Source of the DNA: Lachnospiraceae bacterium
GTDB lineage: Bacteria > Bacillota > Clostridia > Lachnospirales > Lachnospiraceae
DNA length: 64,000 nucleotides
Direction of reading: 5' to 3'
Assembly: GCA_017411305.1 (NCBI GenBank)
Contig: JAFQQI010000105.1
Location: 1 to 64,000, forward strand
Shown: positions 22,355-31,189 of the stretch, one piece after another
Position numbering within the stretch: position 1 is the first letter of the stretch
Layout: every line of letters begins with the position of its first letter
The notes under the pieces: model-generated
Seen by the model: only the letters and a program-made list of their open reading frames with translations
The model's database searches: none
What the model was told of the DNA's origin: nothing
Position numbers and translations under genes: made by a program

Positions 22355-23170
22355 TTAATCAAGATTCAATTTTTTGCGGATAATCCACTCGCTGACAAAG
22401 TACAATACTACTGACAATACGATATAAACCGCTGCCATAATAAAGTAGGAAGGCATTAACACACCAAATACACTATCAGTCTCTTCATATGCCATGTTGA
22501 ACATAAACGGAATCATACAAGCACTTACCACAAACTGCATTACGGTATTGATACCAAAATATGCACCGATGGAGCCCAAAATCTTATGTTTTCCAACCAA
22601 CTGACCTATGGTTATGGCACCTACCGTCATCATGGTACCGCTGCAAACGCCTGCGATGCCCACTGCTAACATACTGATACCGAAAGCGGCCATATTCTCA
22701 ATTCCAAGATCTGCCACCATTTCCTCTGCCATATAGGTAATGGTTTCCCATATTCCCATGCCCTCCGGCTGTAAGAAGCCGATTGCCATAAGACCGAAAA
22801 TAGCAACACTAACTAAAATTCCGACAGTGGCAATTACATTCCATGCTGCCATAGGAATCATTTTTGACCACAACAGCTGATGGGATGTTACAGGTAATGT
22901 ATGGGTCAGATATCCTTCATCGGTATACATATTTTTGTAAAAACGGATTGCCAGATACAGCACTACACCAATACTGACTCCGATAATAGCGAAATAATAA
23001 AGCATCCAAACTAAAACTAATAAAAATGCAAGTCCGTGCATTTCACTTTCCCACACAGGGGCCGCAAAGGTAAAGCCTGCGAATACGGAAATCACCAATA
23101 ATACGCCGATTAAAATGGTAGGTATCTTCCAGCTTGCTTCCCATTCATGTTTTAATAATTTCTTTAACAT
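22355..23170 (-). CDS. ABC transporter permease of a YtrA-type operon (271 aa)
   Basis: The protein starts LLKHEWEASWKIPTILIG and has six to seven hydrophobic helices, a pattern common to ABC-2-type permeases that follow GntR and ATPase genes. DEGYLTHTLPVTSHQLLWSK is the typical cytoplasmic loop. It overlaps the ATPase gene by seven bases. With that ATPase it should form an export complex, probably handling an antimicrobial peptide, lipid or cell-wall-active compound, as in ytr- and bcr-type systems. The substrate is unknown. Confidence 0.82.
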   Translation of the reverse strand: MLKKLLKHEWEASWKIPTILIGVLLVISVFAGFTFAAPVWESEMHGLAFLLVLVWMLYYFAIIGVSIGVVLYLAIRFYKNMYTDEGYLTHTLPVTSHQLLWSKMIPMAAWNVIATVGILVSVAIFGLMAIGFLQPEGMGIWETITYMAEEMVADLGIENMAAFGISMLAVGIAGVCSGTMMTVGAITIGQLVGKHKILGSIGAYFGINTVMQFVVSACMIPFMFNMAYEETDSVFGVLMPSYFIMAAVYIVLSVVLYFVSEWIIRKKLNLD

Positions 23171-23865
23171 GCAAACACCTCCCTAAAATAAGCATCCACA
23201 CTCTTGCCCTTCTGCTCTCTGATTTCTTCCACGGTTGCCTGTAATACCGGGGTGCCGTTTTTGATAAAAATCACTTCATCCAGAATGTTTTCAATATCGG
23301 AAATCAAATGGGTGGATAAAAGTACTGTTGCGTTTTCGTTATAGTTCGTAATAATCGTCTTGATAATATAGTCTCTTGCAGCAGGGTCAACACCGGCAAT
23401 GGGTTCATCCAAAATAAATAAATCCGCATCTCTGCTCATTACCAGAATCAACTGTACCTTTTCTCTGGTACCCTTTGATAAGGTCTTAATCCTGTCGTTT
23501 TCATCAATTCCCAGAGAGGTCAGCATTTCTCTTGCCCTTTCCGGTCTGAAGTCTTCATAAAAGTCTGCAAAGTAAGCAATCAATTCCTTTACCTTCATGC
23601 CTGTCTGCAGGTAAGTACGCTCCGGCAGATAGGAAACCCTTGCTTTGGTTTCAGGTCCGGGCTGGTTTCCGTTAATCAGCGCCGTTCCTTTGGTGGGACA
23701 AAGAAGTCCGTTTAAAATCTTAATCAATGTTGTTTTACCGCTTCCGTTAGGTCCCAAAAGTCCCACAATTTTTCCTCTCGGGATGGTAAGATTTAAGTTA
23801 TCTAATGCTGTTTTCTTTTTATCATAAACCATGGTAAGATTTGATACATTTACCAACTCACTCAT
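23164..23865 (-). CDS. ABC transporter ATP-binding protein of the YtrA-type operon (233 aa)
   Basis: Walker A GLLGPNGSGKTTLIK (about 34-48), Walker B ADLFILDEPIAGVDP (about 150-164) and the switch histidine in LLSTHLISDIE are clear. The signature is LSKGTREK rather than LSGGQ, as often seen in the group of clostridial ABC-2 exporters associated with GntR regulators. It overlaps the GntR gene by four bases and the permease by seven, so the three proteins are made together. Confidence 0.9.
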   Translation of the reverse strand: MSELVNVSNLTMVYDKKKTALDNLNLTIPRGKIVGLLGPNGSGKTTLIKILNGLLCPTKGTALINGNQPGPETKARVSYLPERTYLQTGMKVKELIAYFADFYEDFRPERAREMLTSLGIDENDRIKTLSKGTREKVQLILVMSRDADLFILDEPIAGVDPAARDYIIKTIITNYNENATVLLSTHLISDIENILDEVIFIKNGTPVLQATVEEIREQKGKSVDAYFREVFAC

Positions 23866-24233
23866 ACAAGCTCTCCTCCCGCTTCATTCTTAATTAACGT
23901 TAAAATTTCTTCTTTTTCAAATCCAAGTTCTTTCATCCTGTTGATGAAATCCAGTATCTGTTCCTTCGCTAATGAATTCCGTGTTTCCTTAATCATCTCC
24001 ATATCCTCGGTTACCACTCTTCCGCTGGTACGCTGTGTGGTAACAAGCCCCTTTCTTTCCAATTCTGCAAGTGCACGCTGCATGGTATTGGGATTTACCC
24101 CTGCCTCTGCTGCCAGTTCACGTACGCTCGGTATTTTGCTGCCCGGCTTATAATTACCGGAAACAATCTGCATCTCTATCCGCTCCAATATTTGTGCATA
24201 AATGGGTCGGTCAGAATCCAAGTTCCACGCCAT
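23862..24233 (-). CDS. GntR-family regulator, YtrA subfamily (123 aa)
   Basis: The winged helix (residues about 8-75) has PIYAQILERIEMQIVSGNYK followed by PGSKIPSVRELAAEAGVNPN, the standard GntR DNA-binding domain. The short C-terminal tail of about 45 residues, without a large effector domain, is typical of the YtrA subfamily that controls ABC exporters. It opens the three-gene operon. A perfect 7-6-7 inverted repeat in its own promoter overlaps the -10 box, supporting autorepression. The inducing signal is unknown; cell-envelope antibiotics induce B. subtilis ytrA. Confidence 0.9.
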   Translation of the reverse strand: MAWNLDSDRPIYAQILERIEMQIVSGNYKPGSKIPSVRELAAEAGVNPNTMQRALAELERKGLVTTQRTSGRVVTEDMEMIKETRNSLAKEQILDFINRMKELGFEKEEILTLIKNEAGGELV

Positions 24234-24290
24234 AACATCCTTCCTTTCTTATATATTATTTTTCTTATGCCAACTGTGTTATTGTGTTAC

Positions 24291-24336
24291 TGTATTATCT
24301 GATTAATACAATAATACGTTTTCCATGTTTTGTCAA
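24291..24336 (-). promoter_or_regulatory. Promoter and GntR operator of the YtrA-type operon
   Basis: On the minus strand TTGACA (24336-24331) lies 17 bases from TATTGT (24313-24308). The inverted repeat TGTATTAatcagaTAATACA (24291-24310) overlaps the -10 box. This geometry fits repression by the GntR protein encoded directly downstream. Confidence 0.75.
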
Positions 24337-24375
24337 CACTTATTTTAAATTTTTTTAAAAATATTTTTATGCAAT

Positions 24376-24404
24376 AAAAAAAGCTCTGCAAGCAGAACTT
24401 TTTT
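24376..24404 (-). terminator. Terminator after the LspA-like gene
   Basis: AGTTCTGC pairs with GCAGAGCT around a two-base turn, with A-rich and T-rich flanks that make it potentially bidirectional. It is the first clear terminator after the long minus-strand run of xylan genes. Confidence 0.7.
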
Positions 24405-24422
24405 CGAGTTTATATTATGCAT

Positions 24423-24875
24423 TTATCTTTGATAATACCCTATTACCATAAGCAACGCACCTATCATAATGCAAAAGTCTCCGATATTAAAAATAATCCT
24501 TCGAAGCCACTTAAAGGGTACATTAAAGCTGACATAGTCAACCACATATTTCCGCACCATTCGATCATAGGTATTCGAGAATGCCCCGCCTAAGAAAAAA
24601 GTAAGTCCCCATTTTAAAAGGCCTTGGCCTGCTTGTCCCAACGTCAAGATAAAAACTACTGTCGTGACAATTGTAAGAAGCACCGACACCAGCATCACAG
24701 CCTTTTGTCTATTTTGTCCCGCGTTTAAAAAAGCGCCCCTGTTATGGTGCTTTCTAATCAATAAAGCGCCACCCATTTTCTTTTCAGTAATACCTTCGGT
24801 TTTCTTTCTTTCCACATACTCCTTCAGACCAAATTCCAGCCCAAAGATTCCTAAAACTACTGCCATATATTTCAT
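24423..24875 (-). CDS. Signal peptidase II-like protein (150 aa)
   Basis: Four membrane helices and the LspA motifs are present: HNRGAFLN (44-51), GGAFSNTYDR with catalytic D104, YVVDYVSF (110-117) and FNIGD with catalytic D133. LspA removes the signal peptide of lipoproteins after lipidation. The GAF-type spacing is kept, but the N-terminus is short and the region before the second motif is more charged than in housekeeping LspA. Its position at the end of the xylan gene run suggests a paralogue that may serve the several lipoproteins encoded upstream; that link is inference. Confidence 0.78.
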   Translation of the reverse strand: MKYMAVVLGIFGLEFGLKEYVERKKTEGITEKKMGGALLIRKHHNRGAFLNAGQNRQKAVMLVSVLLTIVTTVVFILTLGQAGQGLLKWGLTFFLGGAFSNTYDRMVRKYVVDYVSFNVPFKWLRRIIFNIGDFCIMIGALLMVIGYYQR

Positions 24876-24933
24876 ATATTATCCACAATCACTCCAAGCT
24901 TGTATGCTATTATCAGCATTAATCTCTTTCAAA

Positions 24934-26100
24934 TTACCAGATTCTGTAATTGCCGCTTAAAGCCAGGAAAGCAAAGAAATACAGGCAGTTATCATAATAT
25001 CTTCTGTCGCCTTTTCTAAGAGGTGTCTGCCAGAACTTCTCCACCCATTCCCAGGCTGTCTTAATTTCATCTTCATTCTCGGAATAACCGATTACCGCAA
25101 GGGCTCCCTGTGCAGTGGTTGCCAACATGCCTACCGGATGAAGGGAAGGCTGGGTAAGAGGCGTTCCGTCTACTTCATAGGTAAGATAAGGATTCTCCTT
25201 TCTTACTACGCCCAAATAACGCTGCAAATTGGCCGCCGCCTTTGCCTGTCCCATATCCTCTCCGTACCACTCCATGTCCAATCCGATATTGGCTACTGTA
25301 CGATAAGCATCACTATAAAACCAGTCATGTCTGTCAGTAGACCATGGCAACGGTCGTTTCATAGGGCTTCCGTCAAATTCTGCATACTCTGCATTCATAC
25401 CTGTTACGGGATGACATGCTTTTGCCAAATATTCACGACTCACTTTTGCTGCTTCCTGAAAGAAAGGACGGTCCTCCTCATCTGCCCAAAGGGCAAACAG
25501 CTCATAAAAATGAGGCAAATGATAGGAAGGGTCCGTAAAATCGATACCGGGCACAAATAAAATCTGCTTATTTTCCCGATTCCACATAGGAGCTCCCACT
25601 CTTCCGTTTTCGCCCTTATGCAGGCAGGCTCTTAAAATCTTCTTTGCCATCTCGGAATAGCAAAAGATTCCTTCTCCGTCGCCCCATCTGTGAGATGCAA
25701 AAAACAGAGCCATGGCGAAAAATTCCTCTCCGTCCGGTGCTGCGCCGTTGGCATTTCTGGTGCCGTCAAGCCCGCAGGACCATGCAAAATAGCCTTCGCT
25801 TTCGCCTTCTTCCATCCACATATAGGTACATGCCCATTTCCAAATACGGTCAAACTCTTCCTTTTTATCAAGCTGGACACAAATCATCATGCCATAAGAC
25901 ATACCTTCTGTTCTGGCATCATGATTACCGGTATCCTCCAAATATCCCATATCTTCTCCTGCCGGATGATAAATCCGTTCATCCTCAGGGCCGTAAAAAA
26001 AAGTATCCCATATTTCTTTAAGTCTTTGGTCTATTTCTTCCTTACTTTTCCCTGCTTCCAAAAACAGATTTCTGTAATTTCCTGTTTCATATGCTCCCAT
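24934..26100 (-). CDS. GH8 reducing-end xylose-releasing exo-oligoxylanase (388 aa)
   Basis: The (alpha/alpha)6-barrel GH8 signature is visible in DARTEGMSYGMMICVQLDK (E near 65 as proton donor), AWSCGLDGTRNANGAAPDGEEFFAMAL and STDRHDWFYSDAYRTVANI. The whole closely resembles the Rex enzymes (EC 3.2.1.156), which cut xylose from the reducing end of xylooligosaccharides. It has no signal peptide, so it works on imported oligosaccharides. AGGAG precedes the start. It sits between the U32-like pair (48-base gap) and the LspA-like gene, and belongs to the xylan operon. Confidence 0.9.
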   Translation of the reverse strand: MGAYETGNYRNLFLEAGKSKEEIDQRLKEIWDTFFYGPEDERIYHPAGEDMGYLEDTGNHDARTEGMSYGMMICVQLDKKEEFDRIWKWACTYMWMEEGESEGYFAWSCGLDGTRNANGAAPDGEEFFAMALFFASHRWGDGEGIFCYSEMAKKILRACLHKGENGRVGAPMWNRENKQILFVPGIDFTDPSYHLPHFYELFALWADEEDRPFFQEAAKVSREYLAKACHPVTGMNAEYAEFDGSPMKRPLPWSTDRHDWFYSDAYRTVANIGLDMEWYGEDMGQAKAAANLQRYLGVVRKENPYLTYEVDGTPLTQPSLHPVGMLATTAQGALAVIGYSENEDEIKTAWEWVEKFWQTPLRKGDRRYYDNCLYFFAFLALSGNYRIW

Positions 26101-26148
26101 AATTTTTTCTCCTCATTTTGACTTTTTCCTAAGCTTCTGTTCTTCTGC

Positions 26149-27051
26149 TTATCTTCTTCCGATTCCTCCCGGCAATTTGGCAAGTGCCTGTTCTAACTTC
26201 GTCTTGATAAACTCTCTCTCCTCATCCTTTACCAGATAATATAGATAAGATTCTTTTACCATCTCAATCGGCAAGCCTCTTCCCACCAGCTTAAAATTCA
26301 CAAATCCTCGCTCTATATAGGAGGGCAGCATTTCTTTACTGATAAATCCCGGCCGTTTCATACACTCTTTAAAGGATGGCATGGTTTTCCGGTTGGGGCA
26401 GTCAAAGGTGGTTCCCTTGCTGTAGGTTAGCTGCATCAGGGATTCGTCCCGATAATGGGCCACTCTCTTAGGACAATTAGGAAAGCAGATTTCATCTACC
26501 AAAATCTCCACACGTTCCGCACAAGGCTCCAGTGCCTTCAAAACAGTTTCATCATGGTTCAAGTCGTAATCCAGCACCGCCATAAAATAGTCCTTTTCAA
26601 GCTCTTTTAACAGTCCCTCTAAATCCTTGATTCGTTTGGTTGTAGAGGAAATATACTTAAAATCCGGGTATCTCTCCCGTAAATAATTTTCCAGTACGTC
26701 CCTATTGACCAGCACTTGATTTTTGCCGTTGTTTGCCACATCCATAATCAGATTGCAATAGGTGTCATACACATGTTTTTCTTCCAGCATGGAATTGGTC
26801 CAGGTAAAGCGGACAGGTACACCAGCTCTGTTATAAGTTGCAATAATCTTTTCCATATCCTGCTTGGCAGTCACTCCGAAAACCGCACGGCCGCCATTCC
26901 AGATAGCTCCCGGAAAAGTACCGTATACACTGCCTACCCGATACCCTTCAACAAAGCACTTCGGATGCTCCTTCATCAAATTAATGATGACTTGGTTTAA
27001 GTAAAAGAAATAACAAAATCCCGGCAGATGCCAATAAACTTCCCGACTCAT
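26149..27051 (-). CDS. U32-peptidase-like protein, second of a pair (300 aa)
   Basis: It is homologous to the upstream gene product: both have a start ending in HLPG, a TFP-x-AIWNGGR segment, PVRFTWTN, and VLDYDLN. EILVDEICFPNCPKRVAHY followed by VNFKLVGRG recalls the C-rich region and the FKIEGR motif of U32 peptidases and UbiU/UbiV. Four cysteines (C189, C193, C218, C230) could hold a [4Fe-4S] cluster. The GTG at 27057 abuts GGAG, so the ATG at 27051 is the better start. It lies between GH8 and its partner in the xylan operon. I do not know a function; family placement is distant and inferential. Confidence 0.65.
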   Translation of the reverse strand: MSREVYWHLPGFCYFFYLNQVIINLMKEHPKCFVEGYRVGSVYGTFPGAIWNGGRAVFGVTAKQDMEKIIATYNRAGVPVRFTWTNSMLEEKHVYDTYCNLIMDVANNGKNQVLVNRDVLENYLRERYPDFKYISSTTKRIKDLEGLLKELEKDYFMAVLDYDLNHDETVLKALEPCAERVEILVDEICFPNCPKRVAHYRDESLMQLTYSKGTTFDCPNRKTMPSFKECMKRPGFISKEMLPSYIERGFVNFKLVGRGLPIEMVKESYLYYLVKDEEREFIKTKLEQALAKLPGGIGRR

Positions 27052-27060
27052 ATTCACTCC

Positions 27061-28014
27061 TTACGGCCACTTAGACGGACGTGGCTTATTTACGGTAATT
27101 ACCTTCATATGCTCCAGATTGGTCAGTAGCAGTAATCTGGCTTTTCCCACGTATTCAGGCTTAATCATGTAATAGCAATAGGTTTCAATCAGTGAAAACA
27201 GATTTGCCGTACGCCCTTCTATTTTGAAATTATTGATTCCTCTTGGAAGATACTCATTCCATATATCATCCACGCTGATAAAAGTAGGATAATCCTGAAT
27301 GGTATAAAGGCAATTCTTCTCACCGTATTCACAATACCAGTCATCATACCTGATTCTGTGCTCCGGCGGAATATTTTTATTCTTTTGGATAATTCTCTGT
27401 GCCTTGGCAATATGCTTATAATGCTCCCCTCTTCTTTTACAATTGGGGATACACAAAGTATTGACCAAAACCTCCAGCTTCTCTTTATTTTCCAGCCCGT
27501 CCAAAAGCTCCCACTTACCGTTTAAATTGTAATCCAAAACCACATATTGGTAATCTCTTTTCAGCTCTTCATTCAGCGCCGCAGCATCCTTAATCTCTTT
27601 ACAGGTAGAGCTGTTAAACTTATAGGACGGATATTTTTCCCTGAGGTATTCCTCCAAAATAGGAGACATAATCATAACCTCATTCATCCCGTTATCAGCA
27701 GCTTGCATACAGAAATTACAAAACGGATCGTCTAAATCTTCCTTGGTAAGTAAAGGATTGGTAAAGGTATAGCGGACAGGAATACCTGTCGCATTAATAT
27801 TCTTAATAACATTATGAACAAATGCCGCATCACATTGATCATTGGCTACCAGTCTTCCGCCGTTCCATATAGAAAAGGGAAAACATCCGAAAAAGGATGC
27901 AATCTCAACTCCTTCTCTAAAATACTCCGGATATTGTTTTAACATACTGACCCAAAACATATTCAGCGGATAATTGTATCTAAGTCCCGGCAAATGAAAT
28001 CTGACCTTCTTCAT
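27061..28014 (-). CDS. U32-peptidase-like protein, first of a pair (317 aa)
   Basis: The protein has a barrel-like alternation and the segments RFHLPGLRYNYPLN, FPFSIWNGGR, VVLDYNLNGK, NTLCIPNCKRRGEHYKH and NNFKIEGR. The last is nearly the FKIEGR motif of U32 proteins. C188, C192, C228 and C235 could ligate an iron-sulfur cluster, as in the heterodimeric UbiU-UbiV proteins. GGAGGGG precedes the start. It is 17 bases after a GH43 gene and its stop overlaps the ribosome site of the second copy, so the pair is co-translated and may form a heterodimer. The role in xylan use is unknown. Confidence 0.65.
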   Translation of the reverse strand: MKKVRFHLPGLRYNYPLNMFWVSMLKQYPEYFREGVEIASFFGCFPFSIWNGGRLVANDQCDAAFVHNVIKNINATGIPVRYTFTNPLLTKEDLDDPFCNFCMQAADNGMNEVMIMSPILEEYLREKYPSYKFNSSTCKEIKDAAALNEELKRDYQYVVLDYNLNGKWELLDGLENKEKLEVLVNTLCIPNCKRRGEHYKHIAKAQRIIQKNKNIPPEHRIRYDDWYCEYGEKNCLYTIQDYPTFISVDDIWNEYLPRGINNFKIEGRTANLFSLIETYCYYMIKPEYVGKARLLLLTNLEHMKVITVNKPRPSKWP

Positions 28015-28031
28015 ATTGCCCCTCCTTTCAT

Positions 28032-29585
28032 CTACATCCTTCTGTAAGCAAAGGACTTAAAGCAAACCTTAGCAGGTACTTCTCTTGTTTCTGTATCGGT
28101 TGCATAAATACCCACAGTACAACCTACAAAACCTCCTGCAATTTCTGTTGACAGCGCCCTGATATCAATATCCTGGGCAATGCATCTGACCTGATTTCCG
28201 GTTCCGATAAATAAAGAAGCCCGCAGTCCCGATACACGGATCATCATAGTAACAGGGCTTTCCGGCATCCACTCTGATGCAAGCTTTTCTTCCTTGCCAC
28301 CCCTGCATAAGATCACATTCCCGTGCATACCTTCATATTCAAACTTCAAATAATGGGCATTATTCTGCATATAAATCAGACCTGCCTTTGCACCTTCGAA
28401 TAGATTTTCACCGGTAAATACACAAGATGCTTCAAACAAATGGCTATCCTGTCTGACTCCGATATAAGACGCTGCCTTATCCTCTGTCATGGCAATATTC
28501 TGACATTCCATATATAGGCCTTCGCCTTCCTTCAGCTCGTAAAAGCCTTCCTTAGGATTACGGAGCATCAAAATCTCAGGCCCCAATTCTTTTACTTTGG
28601 CGAACTGATAATTTCTGTCGCAGGAAGGAATACTTGCCCCCTCTTCAGGCAACCATTCCTCCAGATTTACCAAAAGAGTATCTGAAAGCATTCCTAATCC
28701 CGGATTCACTACCGGCCAGCCGTTTTCGAAGCAAACTCCTGCAAGAAAAGTTTCTCTTCCCATAGTGGTATATCCATGAGTAGGACGTACCGCCAGCATT
28801 ACCATGTAGTACTCACCATTTGCTGTTTGGAACAAATCACCGTGGCCTACATATTTGATGGGGTATTTCTGTCCCAAATGTCTGTGGGTAAAAATCGGAT
28901 TGCAGAAATTGTTTTCATAAGGTCCGAACACGGCTTTACTTCTGGCAACACAAATGGCATGCTCCGGCCCTGTTCCGCCTTCTGCATGGATAATGTAATA
29001 ATATCCGCCTATTTTGTATAAATGAGGACCTTCCGGCCAGTGAACGCCCTTCATGGCTCCGTTCCATACATTCAAAGGCTCTCCAATCAGCTTGAAGCTT
29101 TCAATATCAAGTTCCTGAATATAAATAAACCAATCCCCGTCATAGCGGCAGCCTGCCGGGTTTGGATGGGTTCCGATATAATAGCACTTTCCGTCATCAT
29201 CAAAGAATAAGCTGGGATCAATTCCGTCTGCGCCCTCTAAATAATGAGGCTCTGACCATGGACCTGCCGGATTTGTTGCTGTCACGATAAAGTTCCCGCC
29301 ATACGTTACATTGGTACAAATAACGTAAAATACGCCTTCATGATAACGGATTGTGGGGGCAAACAAGCCTCTGGATAAGCCGGTCTCACCTAACGGCAGC
29401 TGGCTTTCCCGCTCCATGACATTTCCTATCTGCTCCCAATGCTTTAAATCCTTGCTATGCATAATCGGTAATCCCGGAAAATAGGCAAAGGAAGAATGTA
29501 CCATATAAAAGTCTTCTCCCACCACACAGCAGGACGGATCCGGATAAAATCCCGGCATAATCGGATTGTTTACTGTAACTGACAT
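28032..29585 (-). CDS. GH43 beta-xylosidase/arabinofuranosidase (517 aa)
   Basis: The five-bladed propeller begins with NPIMPGFYPDPSCC, giving the general base D16. D123 in GIDPSLFFDD and the proton donor E185 in HWPEGPHLY complete the GH43 triad. A C-terminal beta-sandwich (about 330-517, ending FKSFAYRRM) is typical of the two-domain xylosidase subgroup. There is no signal peptide, so it removes xylose or arabinose from imported oligosaccharides. The ATG at 29585 follows GGGAG; an earlier one 13 codons upstream overlaps the ABC ATPase gene. It lies 13 bases after that gene and 17 before the U32-like pair. Confidence 0.9.
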   Translation of the reverse strand: MSVTVNNPIMPGFYPDPSCCVVGEDFYMVHSSFAYFPGLPIMHSKDLKHWEQIGNVMERESQLPLGETGLSRGLFAPTIRYHEGVFYVICTNVTYGGNFIVTATNPAGPWSEPHYLEGADGIDPSLFFDDDGKCYYIGTHPNPAGCRYDGDWFIYIQELDIESFKLIGEPLNVWNGAMKGVHWPEGPHLYKIGGYYYIIHAEGGTGPEHAICVARSKAVFGPYENNFCNPIFTHRHLGQKYPIKYVGHGDLFQTANGEYYMVMLAVRPTHGYTTMGRETFLAGVCFENGWPVVNPGLGMLSDTLLVNLEEWLPEEGASIPSCDRNYQFAKVKELGPEILMLRNPKEGFYELKEGEGLYMECQNIAMTEDKAASYIGVRQDSHLFEASCVFTGENLFEGAKAGLIYMQNNAHYLKFEYEGMHGNVILCRGGKEEKLASEWMPESPVTMMIRVSGLRASLFIGTGNQVRCIAQDIDIRALSTEIAGGFVGCTVGIYATDTETREVPAKVCFKSFAYRRM

Positions 29586-29598
29586 CTTATTTCTCCCT

Positions 29599-30510
29599 TC
29601 ATGGTTTACTGATGATGATTTCACCGTTCTTGGATGATATTTTAACTTTGTTATCGGTAATTCCTATTTCTGCAAGCAATTCCTGGGGTAGCTGGACACG
29701 ATGGGCACGGTCAAGCACCGCATACTCATCCTGGGATTCCTCTGCAAACCAGTCAATGCCGCTTTCCCTGACTCTGTCTTTATAACCTTCCTTCAGCACA
29801 CGCTCGGAACTGATTTTTCCGTCCCTGATAGCCACCACACGCTTTACCTTTTTGGAAAGCTGGATATCATGGGTAACAATCAATATGGTCTGACCGTCTG
29901 CATTTAACTCTGAAAAAATATCAAAAATATAGTTTGCTGTCTTAGTATCTACAGAGCCGGTAGGTTCATCCGCAAGCAACAGCTTGGGGGAATTACTCAG
30001 GGCAATGGCAATGGCAATTCTCTGTTGCTCACCGCCGGAAAGCATGTTCATGCGGCTGTTCTTTTTGGAAGAAAGCCCTACCCGTTCTAACAGCTCTAAT
30101 GCTCTTTCACGTTTCTTCTTTGCTCCCGAAATGTTCATAGGCAGCATGATATTTTCCAGAACCGGTAAAAAAGGCAACATATTTCTTCCGTTGTTCTGCC
30201 AGACAAAACCGACAGTGTCTCTTTTATAATCCGCAAGCTCTTTTTCCGACATGGTAAATAAATTTTTGCCGTCAACCCAAAGAGAACCGGCACTGGGTCT
30301 GTCAATTCCGCCAATCATGTTAAGGAAGGTACTCTTGCCGCTGCCGCTGTTACCGATTAATGCGGTCAGTTCTCCCTTTTTTACTTCCATATCAAGACCC
30401 TGCAGTGCCAAAACCTCAGTTTCCTTGGTCTTGTAAATTTTGACCAAGCCGTCGGCTTTCACCATATATTCTTCTGTATTTGGCTGTGATAACTTATCTT
30501 TATCAGGCAT
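29599..30510 (-). CDS. MacB-type ABC ATPase with AbrB-like C-terminal extension (303 aa)
   Basis: The ABC domain has Walker A IGNSGSGKST (52-61), signature LSGGEQQR (157-164), Walker B LLLADEPTGSVD (177-188) and the switch H214. After it come about 70 extra residues. The last 40 (263-303, YAVLDRAHRVQLPQELLAEI then GITDNKVKI and GEIIISK) read like the swapped-hairpin AbrB/MazE DNA-binding fold, where the pattern is D-x-x-GRI-x-IP-x-ELR. Such a tail is unusual on a transporter ATPase. It overlaps the second ATPase gene by eight bases and should power the same FtsX-type permease. Confidence 0.85.
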   Translation of the reverse strand: MPDKDKLSQPNTEEYMVKADGLVKIYKTKETEVLALQGLDMEVKKGELTALIGNSGSGKSTFLNMIGGIDRPSAGSLWVDGKNLFTMSEKELADYKRDTVGFVWQNNGRNMLPFLPVLENIMLPMNISGAKKKRERALELLERVGLSSKKNSRMNMLSGGEQQRIAIAIALSNSPKLLLADEPTGSVDTKTANYIFDIFSELNADGQTILIVTHDIQLSKKVKRVVAIRDGKISSERVLKEGYKDRVRESGIDWFAEESQDEYAVLDRAHRVQLPQELLAEIGITDNKVKISSKNGEIIISKP

Positions 30511-31189
30511 TAATCCGTTCTCCGCTTTCTAACTCAATAATACTGTCGGCAGCATCCATCAGACCCACATCATGAGTGGTCATCAGTACCGTAATTCCTT
30601 CTTTTTCTGCCATTGTTTTAAAAAGTTCCGTTACGCTTGCCGCCATAGCAGAATCAAGCTCTGCCGTAGGTTCATCTGCAAAAATGACTCTGGGCTTATG
30701 GGCAATGGCTCTGGCAATGGCAACTCTTTGCTGCTCACCACCGGATAATTCTGCCGGCATGTGGGTCATTCGGTTACCAAGACCTACCATTTTCAGGCAG
30801 TCACGTACCCGCTTTGCCGTACCTGCATCTATTTTTTTGCCTGCAAGGCGCATGGAAAACTCTACATTCTGGTAAGCATTTAAGGATGGAATCAGGGATA
30901 CGGACTGGAACACAAATCCAAAATCCTTTCTCCGTAGGTTCTCCCTTTCCTTTTCGGATAAGCTGCTTATCTCACAGTCTTCTATAAACACCTTGCCGGA
31001 AGAAGGAGCATCCAATCCGCCCACAATATTCATCAGTGTGGTTTTACCGGAACCGGAACGTCCTTTTAGAATCGTAAAGCATCCCTTGTTAATGGTAGCG
31101 TTAATCTTTTTTAGTGCCGCGAATTCTCCGCCCGGCACCGGGAAAATCCGGCTTACATCTTCAATTCTGATTAAAACTTGATCACTCAT
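30503..31189 (-). CDS. MacB/LolD-type ABC ATPase (228 aa)
   Basis: Walker A GRSGSGKTTLMN (about 39-50), signature LSGGEQQRVAIARA and Walker B VIFADEPTAELDSA are all intact. The sequence belongs to the LolD/MacB group that energises FtsX-type permeases in mechanotransmission rather than classical transport. Its stop overlaps the start of the other ATPase and its start abuts the permease stop, so the two ATPases may form a heterodimer under one permease. It is cytoplasmic and membrane-associated. Confidence 0.9.
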   Translation of the reverse strand: MSDQVLIRIEDVSRIFPVPGGEFAALKKINATINKGCFTILKGRSGSGKTTLMNIVGGLDAPSSGKVFIEDCEISSLSEKERENLRRKDFGFVFQSVSLIPSLNAYQNVEFSMRLAGKKIDAGTAKRVRDCLKMVGLGNRMTHMPAELSGGEQQRVAIARAIAHKPRVIFADEPTAELDSAMAASVTELFKTMAEKEGITVLMTTHDVGLMDAADSIIELESGERINA

